Positions 16,581-25,904 of a DNA stretch of 49,547 nucleotides are shown piece after piece (the stretch's first letter is position 1; every line of letters begins with the position of its first letter). The DNA is from Rikenellaceae bacterium (lineage in GTDB: Bacteria; Bacteroidota; Bacteroidia; Bacteroidales; Rikenellaceae): assembly GCA_015059805.1 (NCBI GenBank), contig SUZO01000021.1:1-49547 (forward strand), read 5' to 3'. The position numbers and the translations under genes are program-made. A model generated the notes under the pieces. The model saw only the letters and a list, made by a program, of their open reading frames with translations, searched no databases and had not been told where the DNA came from.

Positions 16581-17612
16581 CTATTTTATATTTCTCACAT
16601 GTTTCTCCCACTCCCAAGCAGCCTGCAATGTCTGCTCAAGGGTGCGCTCAGCTCTCCAGCCAAGCTCCTTATTTGCAAGTGTTGTATCTGCCCATACGGC
16701 AACAACGTCGCCCGCGCGACGAGGGGCTACCTTGTAGTTGAGTTTGAGGTTATTGACCCTCTCAAAGGTCTTCACAAGCTCAAAGACCGACACTGCGCGA
16801 CCTGTGCCGACGTTGAAAATCTCGTAGTTGCTCCTATTTTTACCCTCAACCATGCGGTCAATAGCAGCCACGTGTGCTTTGGCAAGGTCTACGATGTCAA
16901 TATAATCTCTTAAGCAACTACCATCCTCAGTAGGATAGTCGTCACCAAAGATAGATAGACACTCACGCACGCCAGCGGCGGTTTGAGTGATGTATGGGAC
17001 AAGATTTTGCGGCACTCCGCGAGGAAGTTCGCCAATAAGAGCCGAAGGGTGTGCTCCGACAGGATTAAAGTATCGCAGGGCTATACCTTTAAGCTCAGGA
17101 TATGCGGCTGTAGAGTCACGAAGAATATCCTCGCACATCTGCTTAGTGTTTCCATAGGCACTTGTTGCAGGTTTGCGCTCTGTAGCCTCAGTGACAGGCA
17201 GCTCGTCAGCCTCACCATAGACAGTTGCCGAGGATGAAAAGACGATATTATGCTTGCCATGCTCGCGCATAAGCTCTACAACATTGAGAAATGAGAGCAG
17301 ATTATTACGATAGTACTTCATCGGGTCGGCAACAGACTCTCCGACAGCCTTGAAGGCTGCAAAGTGAATCACCGAATCAAAGTCATATCTCTTAAATAGC
17401 TCTGCAAAAGCCTCTTTGTTGCAACAATCAACATCCACAAATGGGACATCAACACCAGTAATAGCGCGTACACCCTCCACGCCCGACATATCAGAGTTAG
17501 AGAGGTTATCGGCAATAACCACATCATACCCTGCTGCGATAAGCTCTACAGCGGTATGCGAGCCGATATAGCCAGCGCCACCAGATACCAGAACAGATTT
17601 TTTATTCATCAT
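16581..17612 (-). CDS. galE: UDP-glucose 4-epimerase
   Basis: It interconverts UDP-glucose and UDP-galactose with bound NAD, serving galactose use and glycan synthesis. The 343-aa Rossmann protein shows GGAGYIG (11-17), the serine run SSS (126-128) and the catalytic YGNTK (Tyr153, Lys157). DYIDIVDLAKAHV near 240-252 is typical of GalE. Two start codons lie in tandem (MM); either is possible. A TATATTTG box on the minus strand (17644-17637) is a candidate -7 element. It is the first gene of a galE-deoC unit. Confidence 0.95.
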   Translation of the reverse strand: MMNKKSVLVSGGAGYIGSHTAVELIAAGYDVVIADNLSNSDMSGVEGVRAITGVDVPFVDVDCCNKEAFAELFKRYDFDSVIHFAAFKAVGESVADPMKYYRNNLLSFLNVVELMREHGKHNIVFSSSATVYGEADELPVTEATERKPATSAYGNTKQMCEDILRDSTAAYPELKGIALRYFNPVGAHPSALIGELPRGVPQNLVPYITQTAAGVRECLSIFGDDYPTEDGSCLRDYIDIVDLAKAHVAAIDRMVEGKNRSNYEIFNVGTGRAVSVFELVKTFERVNNLKLNYKVAPRRAGDVVAVWADTTLANKELGWRAERTLEQTLQAAWEWEKHVRNIK

Positions 17613-17714
17613 CCAAAAAAATTATGTAGTTCGGTACAAATATACAAAAAAAATCAATACCTTTGTTATAAAGAAGCTTATTTCAACTTCTATACAATTA
17701 ACAAAGTTAGTATT

Positions 17715-18644
17715 ATGAGCAACATTATTATTGCAGAGCACATCACCAAACGTTTTACTGAGCATACTGCCCTTGATGATGTTTCGGTAGAAATCCCTAC
17801 CGGCTCGGTCTATGGTCTTTTAGGACCAAATGGAGCGGGAAAGACAACTCTTATCCGCGTAATTAACCGTATAACTATTCCCGATGAGGGTCGTGTGCTT
17901 TTTGACGGCAAGCCAATCACACAGCAAGATATATACCGAATTGGATACCTGCCAGAGGAGCGAGGATTGTACAAGAAGATGAAGGTTGGCGAGCATGCCG
18001 TCTTCCTTGCCCGTCTGAAGGGTCTCTCTCGCCACGAGGCTCTGGTACGCCTAAAGGAGTGGTTTACCCGCCTTGGCATTGAGGATTGGTGGGACAAGAA
18101 GGTTGAGGATCTATCTAAGGGTATGGCGCAGAAGGTGCAGTTTATCGTAACTGTGCTCCACGAGCCAAGACTGCTTATTTTTGACGAGCCATTCTCAGGC
18201 TTTGACCCAATCAATGCAGAGCTACTCAAGACCGAGATTTTGCGCCTCAGAGATAAGGGCGCTACGGTGATTTTCTCAACACATAATATGTCCAGTGTAG
18301 AGGAGATATGCGACCATATTACCCTGATTAACAAGTCAAAGAATATCCTCTCTGGTCGTGTAGATGAGATTCGCCATAGCCATGGAAACAACATCTTCTC
18401 TATCCAGTTCCGAGGCAATGAGAGTGAATTTCGCCAGAGTGCTACGATGGCGGAGATTATGGAGTACAACTGCGACCAGATTACAGGTCTTACAACGGCA
18501 AAGATTCATATTGAGAGCAACGACGACATTCGTAGCGCTATCTCTGCAATAAACAACGCCGTTGAGTTGCGTAGTTTTACCGAGATTATCCCAAGTATGA
18601 ACGACATCTTTATCCGCGCCGTAAATGGCACACTAACAGAGTAA
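17715..18644 (+). CDS. ABC transporter ATP-binding protein, NatA-like
   Basis: This 309-aa ATPase subunit pairs with the permease that follows 21 nt later. It shows Walker A GPNGAGKTT (37-45), a variant signature LSKGMAQKVQF and Walker B LLIFDEPFSGFDP, then the switch histidine in STHNMSS. After about residue 220 comes the C-terminal extension usual in NatA/DrrA-type exporters. The start is the ATG at 17715; the longer frame runs back through the galE promoter region. A TACCTTTG box (17658-17665) precedes it. The substrate is not evident; relatives export sodium, drugs or lipids. Confidence 0.92.
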   Translation: MSNIIIAEHITKRFTEHTALDDVSVEIPTGSVYGLLGPNGAGKTTLIRVINRITIPDEGRVLFDGKPITQQDIYRIGYLPEERGLYKKMKVGEHAVFLARLKGLSRHEALVRLKEWFTRLGIEDWWDKKVEDLSKGMAQKVQFIVTVLHEPRLLIFDEPFSGFDPINAELLKTEILRLRDKGATVIFSTHNMSSVEEICDHITLINKSKNILSGRVDEIRHSHGNNIFSIQFRGNESEFRQSATMAEIMEYNCDQITGLTTAKIHIESNDDIRSAISAINNAVELRSFTEIIPSMNDIFIRAVNGTLTE

Positions 18645-18665
18645 TAAATTAGCAATCAAAAGGTT

Positions 18666-19988
18666 ATGAGAAATATCGGTTTGATAATAATGCGCGAGTT
18701 TAAGGAGCGCGTGTACAAAAAGTCGTTTATCATCACTACCCTACTTATGCCACTTCTGCTGGCACTTGTAAGTGTAGCGCCAACGCTGATAATGATCTTT
18801 GCCAAGGGCGAGGCGAAGCAGATCTCTGTAATTGACAATAGCGGCATTGTGGCTGATAAGCTCGAAAGTAACGAGGAGATTAGCTTCATCACCCTTGTCA
18901 ATGCAGATTTGCAGCAGGAGCTTAAAAATTCACTTGAGAAGGATGAGTTTGGTGTGCTATACATAGGCGAGGATATTGTCACAAACCCAAGCAACATCCA
19001 GCTCTACACCAACAGCTCTTCGTCAATGATGATTGAGGATAATATTGCCGACCAGGTAGAGGAGATTATTGAGCAAGAGCGACTTAAGGAGTACAATCTT
19101 GAGAATCTGCGCGAGATTCTTGACAAGGTAGAGGTCAATATTTCACTCTCAACTTTCCGCAATGGTGACGATGAGCAGAGTACAGCCTCCTCGTCAGCGG
19201 CATCGAGCTTCGTGGGTTTTATTCTGGGTTTTGTACTCTACTTCTTCCTTGTTATCTACGGCTCAATCGTTATGCAGAGCATTATTGAGGAGAAGAACTC
19301 TCGCATCCTTGAGGTCCTTGTCTCAACAGTGCGCCCATTTGACATGATGATGGGTAAAATCTTAGGTGTGGCAGCAGTAGCAGCAACACAGATATTGGTG
19401 TGGGGAGTGCTGATAATTGCTATGAGTGCATTTGTAATTCCAGCCCTTATTCCTGACGATATTATGGCGAGCGTAGAGGCTCTTCAGGCTGGTGCCGATG
19501 TGACAGCAATGGCAGCTAATGGTGTAGATACTGGCATGATAACAGCTATGGCATCTGTCTTAGATACTGGTTACATTGCCAAGATAGTTGGTCTACTGCT
19601 ACTCTTTATGGTTGGTGGATTCCTTCTCTATGCAGCTATGTATGCAGCCGTTGGTGCAAGTGTAGACGAGGCTCAGGATGCACAGCAGCTCACAACACCG
19701 ATTACAATTCCGATTATCTTCGCCTTCATTATCCTTACAATGGTGATGAACGACCCTAATAGTCCACTTGTTGTCTGGTGCTCAATGATTCCGTTCACCT
19801 CGCCAATAGTTATGATGGGACGAGTACCGAGCGGCATACCTACATGGGAGATTATACTCTCGCTTGTACTGCTCTACGCAACATTTGTGTTTATGGTCTG
19901 GATTGCTGGCAAAATCTACCGCGTCGGCATCTTTATGCATGGCAAGAAGCCATCATTCAAGGATCTATATCGCTGGCTGAAGTACTAA
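18666..19988 (+). CDS. ABC-2 type permease, NatB-like
   Basis: This 440-aa membrane partner of the preceding ATPase begins with a cytoplasmic IMREFKERVYKKSF motif, then one membrane segment (about 21-41) and a large extracytoplasmic domain (about 45-165). A cluster of five or six segments includes IMQSIIEEKNSRILEVLVST, a hallmark of NatB/ABC-2 permeases. It ends in a basic tail. Together with 17715-18644 it forms a two-gene export system closed by a bidirectional terminator. The transported compound is unknown. Confidence 0.92.
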   Translation: MRNIGLIIMREFKERVYKKSFIITTLLMPLLLALVSVAPTLIMIFAKGEAKQISVIDNSGIVADKLESNEEISFITLVNADLQQELKNSLEKDEFGVLYIGEDIVTNPSNIQLYTNSSSSMMIEDNIADQVEEIIEQERLKEYNLENLREILDKVEVNISLSTFRNGDDEQSTASSSAASSFVGFILGFVLYFFLVIYGSIVMQSIIEEKNSRILEVLVSTVRPFDMMMGKILGVAAVAATQILVWGVLIIAMSAFVIPALIPDDIMASVEALQAGADVTAMAANGVDTGMITAMASVLDTGYIAKIVGLLLLFMVGGFLLYAAMYAAVGASVDEAQDAQQLTTPITIPIIFAFIILTMVMNDPNSPLVVWCSMIPFTSPIVMMGRVPSGIPTWEIILSLVLLYATFVFMVWIAGKIYRVGIFMHGKKPSFKDLYRWLKY

Positions 19989-20000
19989 TAGTTACAGTCA

Positions 20001-20038
20001 AAAATGGAGTGTCTAAAAGTTTTTAGACACTCCATTTT
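20001..20038. terminator. Bidirectional terminator between convergent genes
   Basis: An 18-bp perfect stem (AAAATGGAGTGTCTAAAA and its complement) closes a 2-nt gap, with A-rich and T-rich feet. It can serve both the permease gene on the plus strand and the lipid kinase gene on the minus strand. Confidence 0.92.
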
Positions 20039-20066
20039 CGTTAGAAGTTGTATAACAAAACGCCTT

Positions 20067-21032
20067 TTATTTTCTCTCCAAGAACTCCTTTGTAACCACC
20101 ACCCTTATAGCTCGCGGCACAATCTCTATATCCACTGGTGTCTCGCCCATCATCTCGCCATCGCACTCAAGCATTATAGGGGGCGCAGAGGTGATACTGA
20201 TATGCTTACCCTGAGCGTGCTTGACATGTCCAATAGAGTAAATACCTCCGTTAAAGAGGCGGCGCAGACGAAAGACTATATGCCACCAGTGCAGAGGTTT
20301 AATCAGTGTTATATCCAGCAGTCCATCATCGGCAACCGCTTTAGGGAGCTGCTGCACACCACCGCCGTTATACTTACATATACCGACAGCGATGCTAAAG
20401 ATTAGATTGTTGAATATCTCCTGACCATCAACGACAATCTTTACACCTGAAGCCTTATAGCTAAAGTATGCCTTCAGAATGCTTGCATAGTATAGCCAGC
20501 GACCCTTATACCCCTTAGCCTTCCAGTGGTTGAATATTGAAATGACAAAGCTATCAAATCCCAGTCCCGCCACATTTGCCATGTAGCGGGTCTGACGATA
20601 TTTTGACTCTGTATATGTCACAGCGCCCACATCCTGAAGGAAGGTTTTTCCCTCCTTAATAGCGCGAATAGCCTCAGAGTAGTGTGATGCAATGCCAAAG
20701 GTGCGCACCCAGTCGTTTCCCGTACCTACAGCGATAACGGCAAGGCTCACCTCTTTGGGCTGGCACTGCTTCTGGATAAAGAGTCCATTAACCACCTCAT
20801 TGAGCGTACCATCGCCACCGACAACAATAATCTTGCGATAGCCATTATTGACAGCCTCCACAGCAAGTTCAGTGGCGTGGCATCTATGCTCAGTAAAGAC
20901 AGCATCGTGATAGATATTGTTATCCCTGAGTAGCTTGGCAATCTGCGGATAGTCCGTAAGACCAAGACCTGCGCCAGCAGTGGGATTGACAATAGCAAAC
21001 CAGTGCTCTGTATTTATCTGATCGGCAGTCAT
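20067..21032 (-). CDS. Diacylglycerol/lipid kinase family protein
   Basis: This 321-aa soluble kinase of the DagK/YegS/BmrU group phosphorylates diacylglycerol or a related lipid, probably at the inner face of the membrane. VNPTAGAG (15-22) and the nucleotide loop GGDGTLNEVVNG (72-83) are diagnostic. The conserved VGTGNDW stretch follows near 105-112. The exact lipid is not known. It is downstream of pepD by 1 nt and therefore probably co-transcribed with it, although the two functions have no obvious link. Confidence 0.93.
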   Translation of the reverse strand: MTADQINTEHWFAIVNPTAGAGLGLTDYPQIAKLLRDNNIYHDAVFTEHRCHATELAVEAVNNGYRKIIVVGGDGTLNEVVNGLFIQKQCQPKEVSLAVIAVGTGNDWVRTFGIASHYSEAIRAIKEGKTFLQDVGAVTYTESKYRQTRYMANVAGLGFDSFVISIFNHWKAKGYKGRWLYYASILKAYFSYKASGVKIVVDGQEIFNNLIFSIAVGICKYNGGGVQQLPKAVADDGLLDITLIKPLHWWHIVFRLRRLFNGGIYSIGHVKHAQGKHISITSAPPIMLECDGEMMGETPVDIEIVPRAIRVVVTKEFLERK

Positions 21033-21033
21033 A

Positions 21034-22488
21034 CTACTTCAGTGGAGCGTTTGCAAGGGTATGGAGCAAGAATGAGTAGAACTTCTCTACCGATGCAATC
21101 TCAACCTTCTCATCTGGAGAGTGTGGATAGCAGATTGTAGGTCCAAACGAAATCATATCTAAACCCTCATACTTACCACCGATAATTCCGCACTCAAGAC
21201 CTGCATGGATAGCCATCACAGCAGGCTTAACACCATAGAGTGACTCGTACGATGCCAGCATAGTGTGCAGAATTGGCGACTCCATATTTGGCTTCCAGCC
21301 GTCATAGTCTCCCGACAACTCAACAGTAGCACCTGCAAGCTCAAACACGCCCTTAATAGCCTCGCCAAGAGCGTGCTTCTCAGAGTTTACAGAGCTACGG
21401 AGCAGGCACTGAATCTTGATGCACTCGCCATTGCTCACTACACGCGCAAGGTTAGACGAGGTCTGCACAAGACCCTCCATCTCTACAGACATCTTGACAA
21501 CGCCATTAGCTGCGCCGATAACCGCCTTAGCAAGCTTTGCTGCAACATCTGCTGGGATAACCTGCTCTGGCATAGCAGTAGCCACAGCCTTTACAGAGAT
21601 ACTATCCTCAATATTTGCATACTCAGCCGTAAGGGTCTTCTCAAATGCTGCAACCTCAGCCTCAAAAGCTGCCACATCGCCATTTGCCACAAGCACAACA
21701 GCTGTAGCCTCGCGCGGAATAGCGTTGCGCAGACCTCCACCATCTACACTTGCTAAGCGAATATCGCAAGCGGTATGGTTCAGCAGGCGGAACAGCTCGC
21801 GGTTAGCATTTGCCCTCTGATAGCCAATCTGAATACCAGAGTGACCACCCTTAAGTCCCTTAACCTCAACAGTATAAGCTCTATATCCCTCTGGTGCAGC
21901 CTCAGCGGTATAAGGCAGTGTAATATTTGCATCAAGACCGCCAGCACAACCTACATAGAGCTCGCCCTCGGTCTCAGAGTCAAGGTTGAGCAGGATATCA
22001 CCCTGAAGGAGTCCTCCCTTAAGACCAAAAGCGCCATCCATACCTGTCTCCTCAGTAGCGGTAAAGAGCGCCTCCACAGGTCCGTGAACAAGTGTTTTAT
22101 CCTCAAGCACTGCCAGTATAGCCGCTGCGCCGATGCCGTTATCAGCACCCAGAGTAGTGCCATTAGCGGTCACCCACTCGCCGTCAATATATGCCTCAAT
22201 AGGGTCTGTCTCAAAGTCAAAAACCTTGTCGTTATTCTTCTGTGGCACCATATCAAGGTGAGCCTGAATAACGATACCCTTACGGTTCTCCATACCTGGG
22301 GTGGCTGGTTTGCGGACATAGACATTATTTGCCTCGTCTACGCAGTACTCAAGCCCCTGAGCCTGAGCAAAATCTACTACATACTGACGAATCTTCTCCT
22401 CGTGGTGAGAAGGGTGCGGAATATTACAAATAGCCGCAAAATGTTTCCATACAAGCGCTGGACTAAGCGCACTAAAATCTTTGTTCAT
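21034..22488 (-). CDS. pepD: Cytosolic beta-Ala-His/nonspecific dipeptidase (PepD, M20C)
   Basis: This zinc dipeptidase of peptidase family M20 releases amino acids from dipeptides in the cytoplasm. The 484-aa length fits PepD. Metal and catalytic residues are visible: HLD (His77, Asp79), GADNG (Asp116) and the general base pair EE (Glu146-Glu147) in TATEETGMDG. The lid domain is inserted at about 190-400. The final metal ligand region is CYPHSPDE. There is no signal peptide. It lies 16 nt after the sulfatase gene and 1 nt before the lipid kinase gene. Confidence 0.95.
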   Translation of the reverse strand: MNKDFSALSPALVWKHFAAICNIPHPSHHEEKIRQYVVDFAQAQGLEYCVDEANNVYVRKPATPGMENRKGIVIQAHLDMVPQKNNDKVFDFETDPIEAYIDGEWVTANGTTLGADNGIGAAAILAVLEDKTLVHGPVEALFTATEETGMDGAFGLKGGLLQGDILLNLDSETEGELYVGCAGGLDANITLPYTAEAAPEGYRAYTVEVKGLKGGHSGIQIGYQRANANRELFRLLNHTACDIRLASVDGGGLRNAIPREATAVVLVANGDVAAFEAEVAAFEKTLTAEYANIEDSISVKAVATAMPEQVIPADVAAKLAKAVIGAANGVVKMSVEMEGLVQTSSNLARVVSNGECIKIQCLLRSSVNSEKHALGEAIKGVFELAGATVELSGDYDGWKPNMESPILHTMLASYESLYGVKPAVMAIHAGLECGIIGGKYEGLDMISFGPTICYPHSPDEKVEIASVEKFYSFLLHTLANAPLK

Positions 22489-22504
22489 AGTTTACTGTTT
22501 TAAT

Positions 22505-24064
22505 CTATATTTTTTGTTGTTTTTGCTCCTCTTTCATCAACTTTTTATAGTGGTCATACTGGTCAAAGATAATTCCGTTGCATATATCCTCCCAAACTTT
22601 TGGCTGTCTATTTTTAAGGTAGTATCGCAGACGATTCTCCTCCTTATAGCCATCCGACAAGGTTCGTGAATGGAGGTCATCCAAGCCATTATCACCATGT
22701 TTCGTCTGCCAATCTGCCATATAACCCCTCATACGCTCCAACTCCGCAGCATATTTAGGGTCTGAGACCAAATTATTGAGGCAGTGTGGGTCTACAGTGT
22801 AGTCATACAACTCCTCTATAGGCTTTGTATCAGCCATAAAGAGCAGCTGATTTTCATCAAGTTTTCCCTTCGCCTTCAATTTTCGCATAATGTGCAGCGA
22901 TGGGCGATGCAGGTCCATATACATCTGCTGTCGGTCATACGGATACTCTGGAAGGTGGTTGCGAATGTATGTATATCGGTCACTATGCACCGCGCGGAAG
23001 CACTCTATTATATCGTCAAAATTATCGGCAGCCGTATATAGATACTCATACGGTTTTTGTTGCTTATCCTCTGGTAATAGGACATTTAGCACACGACCCT
23101 GATAATGTTTCGGCTGCTCAACCCCTGCAAGGTGTAAAAATGAGGCTGGCAAATCAAGCTCGCTTACAAGGTCACTTACAACATCATTTTTAACACCCTT
23201 ACCCCAGACAATCATCGGTACGCGTGTGCCAGGCTCATAGAGGTAGGACTTTGCGCGGATATCGCAACGACCATTATCGGCAATAAAGAAGACGACAGTA
23301 TTATCCAGCAGACCCTTACTCTCAAACTCCTCTAAAATCATACCCACCTCACCGTCCATATACTCCACCTGGTCAAGCAGCGTGGCTATATCGTGGCGTA
23401 CAACGGGGTGGTCGGGCATATATGGCGGAACAACAACCTGCTGAGGGTCTACAGGGTCTACAGAGGCGTTGCGCACGCGATTCCAGTGGTCACCGCGGTG
23501 AGTTATGTAGAGCGAAATCTGGCAGAAGAATGGCACATCATTAGGCTCTACATCGTGCAGTTTGTCAAACAGCCCGAAGTTCTGCTTACCGTCATACTCG
23601 CCTACCATATCCCAGCGGAAGTTGCAGTCAATCTTTCGGCTACTCTGGACATCATTATCCTTGATATTGCGATTCTCGTAGCAGTTTTTATTACCCAAGA
23701 TACAGGTATATCCCGCATCACGAAGATAGGATGTCACTGGCAGAACACCTGCAGGCAGAGGGGTATTACGGTTGCTGCGGTGGTTGTGGGCATATATTGT
23801 GGTCTGGTGCATACCCGTCATCATCGCCGAGCGAGTGGGCGAGCTGATAGAGGAGCAGCAGCGGGCATTGGTATACATAACACCCTCACTTGCCAATCTG
23901 TTGAGATTTGGCGTCTGCACACCCTTACAGCCGTAACACTCAAGGTCAAGACTCATATCCTCGGCAATGATAAAGAGGATATTAGGTCGCTGCTCTTCTG
24001 TAGCCTCCCCACTGCACCCCGTAAGGCATAAACCTGCCGACAAAAGTCCTGCTATTCTTCTCAT
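22505..24064 (-). CDS. Lipoprotein sulfatase, serine-type S1 family
   Basis: This exported sulfatase removes sulfate esters or N-sulfate groups, probably from host or algal glycans. A signal peptide with lipobox LTGC gives lipid-Cys17. The family core starts RPNILFIIAEDMS. The formylglycine motif is SSPTR, with Ser74 the residue to be modified, so an anaerobic maturase (anSME) must be encoded elsewhere. The second metal site is in FFIADNGR. Length (519 aa) and the motif YGCKGVQTPNLNRLASEG are like heparan N-sulfatase/arylsulfatase groups, but the substrate is not certain. No SusC/SusD pair or glycosidase is next to it. Confidence 0.92.
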   Translation of the reverse strand: MRRIAGLLSAGLCLTGCSGEATEEQRPNILFIIAEDMSLDLECYGCKGVQTPNLNRLASEGVMYTNARCCSSISSPTRSAMMTGMHQTTIYAHNHRSNRNTPLPAGVLPVTSYLRDAGYTCILGNKNCYENRNIKDNDVQSSRKIDCNFRWDMVGEYDGKQNFGLFDKLHDVEPNDVPFFCQISLYITHRGDHWNRVRNASVDPVDPQQVVVPPYMPDHPVVRHDIATLLDQVEYMDGEVGMILEEFESKGLLDNTVVFFIADNGRCDIRAKSYLYEPGTRVPMIVWGKGVKNDVVSDLVSELDLPASFLHLAGVEQPKHYQGRVLNVLLPEDKQQKPYEYLYTAADNFDDIIECFRAVHSDRYTYIRNHLPEYPYDRQQMYMDLHRPSLHIMRKLKAKGKLDENQLLFMADTKPIEELYDYTVDPHCLNNLVSDPKYAAELERMRGYMADWQTKHGDNGLDDLHSRTLSDGYKEENRLRYYLKNRQPKVWEDICNGIIFDQYDHYKKLMKEEQKQQKI

Positions 24065-24070
24065 AATCTG

Positions 24071-25099
24071 CTATTTACTCTCACTTTCGCGAGCCTCACG
24101 CGCCTCACGGCGACGCTGCTCCTCAATCTTATCCTGACGGTCAAAGGCATCCACAATATGCTTTACAAGCTCATGGCGCACAATGTCCGAGCGGTCAAAC
24201 TCCACAAAGCCAATGCCCTGAATATCCTTTACCGTATTCATCGCACGAACAAGTCCGCTATCAGACTTATGTGGCAAATCCACCTGCGTAACGTCGCCCG
24301 TAACGATAAACTTGGCATTGCGACCCATACGGGTAAGGAACATCTTTATCTGCGAGCGTGTGGTATTCTGCGCCTCATCCAGAATCACAAAGGCGTTGTC
24401 AAGCGTACGACCACGCATATAGGCAAGCGGGGCAATCTGCACCGTACCATCCTCAATAAACTTCTGCAACTTCAGCGGCGGAATCATATCGTTCAACGCA
24501 TCGTAGAGCGGCTGTAGATATGGGTCGAGCTTCTCCTTCATATCTCCAGGCAAAAAGCCGAGCTTCTCGCCCGCCTCAACAGCTGGTCGGGTGAGTATCA
24601 CGCGGCGCACCTGTCGCTCACGCAGTGCCCTAACCGCCAGAGCAATAGCCGTATAGGTCTTACCCGTTCCTGCAGGACCTGTAGCAAAAATAAGGTCGCA
24701 CTTGTCGTAGATATTTACCAGCTTGCGCTGATTCTCTGTTCGCGCCTTGACAACTACTCCATTGTTGCCATAGACAATAACCTCACTATCGCGCGGAGCT
24801 GCACTACCACCCTCCTGCGGTGCATCACCCGTAGTAAAGCCCGCTGCAAAAGATTGGTCTACAACCTCCTTGGATATATGCCCATAGCGGTCGTAGTAGT
24901 CAATAAGCGACTGCATACGGCGCTCAAATCGCTCAATATCACCCTTTGCACCGAGCACCTTGAGCGTATGCCCGCGCGCAATAATCTTGAGTTTCGGATG
25001 CAGAGCCTTTATCTGCTCAAGATAGACATTCTTTGCGCCATAAAGCTCTCTGGTATCTATATTCTCTACCGATATTGTCTTACCCTCTGTCTCTATCAT
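24071..25099 (-). CDS. PhoH family ATPase (PhoL type)
   Basis: This cytoplasmic nucleotide-binding protein of 342 aa is thought to act in RNA or ribosome metabolism. The N-terminal about 75 residues form the small KH-like domain of this family. The ATPase shows Walker A GPAGTGKT (141-148), TRPAVEAGEKLGFLPGD (170-186) and Walker B VILDEAQ (238-244). The C-terminus is highly charged. The start codon overlaps the stop codon of the preceding outer-membrane protein gene (TAATG), a sign of coupling. The exact role is unsettled for the whole family. Confidence 0.94.
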   Translation of the reverse strand: MIETEGKTISVENIDTRELYGAKNVYLEQIKALHPKLKIIARGHTLKVLGAKGDIERFERRMQSLIDYYDRYGHISKEVVDQSFAAGFTTGDAPQEGGSAAPRDSEVIVYGNNGVVVKARTENQRKLVNIYDKCDLIFATGPAGTGKTYTAIALAVRALRERQVRRVILTRPAVEAGEKLGFLPGDMKEKLDPYLQPLYDALNDMIPPLKLQKFIEDGTVQIAPLAYMRGRTLDNAFVILDEAQNTTRSQIKMFLTRMGRNAKFIVTGDVTQVDLPHKSDSGLVRAMNTVKDIQGIGFVEFDRSDIVRHELVKHIVDAFDRQDKIEEQRRREAREARESESK

Positions 25100-25728
25100 T
25101 AGAATAGTATTCCTACTTTTAGTTGTGCATTAAACATTGTTGTCTTGATATACTCCCCCTCGGCGGCAATGTCGTACGACAGACAGTTCTCCACAGCCTT
25201 AAATCCACCACCTACGCGCGCATCTATAAGCAGTCGCCTTAGCAGACACACACTTACGCCCGCGCTATAGGATACCGTCGGATAAACCCTGCCAAACATA
25301 ACCTTCTCGCCCTTGCGGTCAAGATATGTCGGATTGTCCATCAGCGTAAATACAGGACCTACATTAAACCGCACAAGCCCCGCCTTAAGCGACACAAGCA
25401 GAGGCACTTGCAGAGTGTTACACTTTATGTCTGTGTTAAACTTCTGCTTCTCATCCTTTAGGGCAATCTTGTTGTAGGAGTATAGAATCTCTGGTTGAAT
25501 GCCAAGAATGCCAAGAATGCCGACAATGCGCAGCCCCATATGAAGCCCCGCCGCAAAGCCAGTGTTAGCCTTCAGCTCTGCTGTTGAGCTACCCATATTA
25601 AACTTCGCTAACGGATGGTGCACACCCGCTACAACGCCCCACTCTGTCCTCACGCCAGGCACTCCTCCGCCCGCATACGCCGTTGCACCAATCAGCAACG
25701 CCACCAGTATAACTATACATCTTCTCAT
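25099..25728 (-). CDS. Outer-membrane beta-barrel protein (PorT-like)
   Basis: A signal peptide (about 1-20, ending ATAYAG) is followed by about 190 residues of alternating short hydrophobic strands and turns with a final hydrophobic strand ending in VGILF. This is the outer-membrane beta-barrel type common in Bacteroidota, with eight to ten strands. The start is the ATG at 25728; a GTG at 25734 is also in frame, and GGAG lies a few bases upstream of it. The gene is the first of the leftward group OMP-PhoH-sulfatase-PepD-lipid kinase, all with spacing under 20 nt. No specific function can be read. Confidence 0.8.
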   Translation of the reverse strand: MRRCIVILVALLIGATAYAGGGVPGVRTEWGVVAGVHHPLAKFNMGSSTAELKANTGFAAGLHMGLRIVGILGILGIQPEILYSYNKIALKDEKQKFNTDIKCNTLQVPLLVSLKAGLVRFNVGPVFTLMDNPTYLDRKGEKVMFGRVYPTVSYSAGVSVCLLRRLLIDARVGGGFKAVENCLSYDIAAEGEYIKTTMFNAQLKVGILF

Positions 25729-25795
25729 AATCACTCCAAAAATAGTAATTTTTTATTAAACAGCCATATAAATAGGTATCAATCTTGCCAAAAAT

Positions 25796-25826
25796 TTTGT
25801 TCTCCCAATGCTTTTCACTACCTTTG
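25796..25826 (+). promoter_or_regulatory. Promoter of der
   Basis: TTTG (25796-25799) and TACCTTTG (25819-25826) are separated by 19 bp. The expected transcript begins with a D-type repeat end (about 25838-25862, TTAGCCATTAGCTAATAGCC), which therefore lies in the leader of der. Confidence 0.82.
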
Positions 25827-25904
25827 CACTGGAATTGGCCGTTAGCCATTAGCTAATAGCCAAAATTATAAACAGTAAAAGGGACATTTGTTCCAAAAAA
25901 CACT

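Noticed and set aside
16557..17237. Plus-strand frames opposite deoC and galE
   Set aside because: They are shadows of well-supported minus-strand enzymes with intact catalytic motifs.
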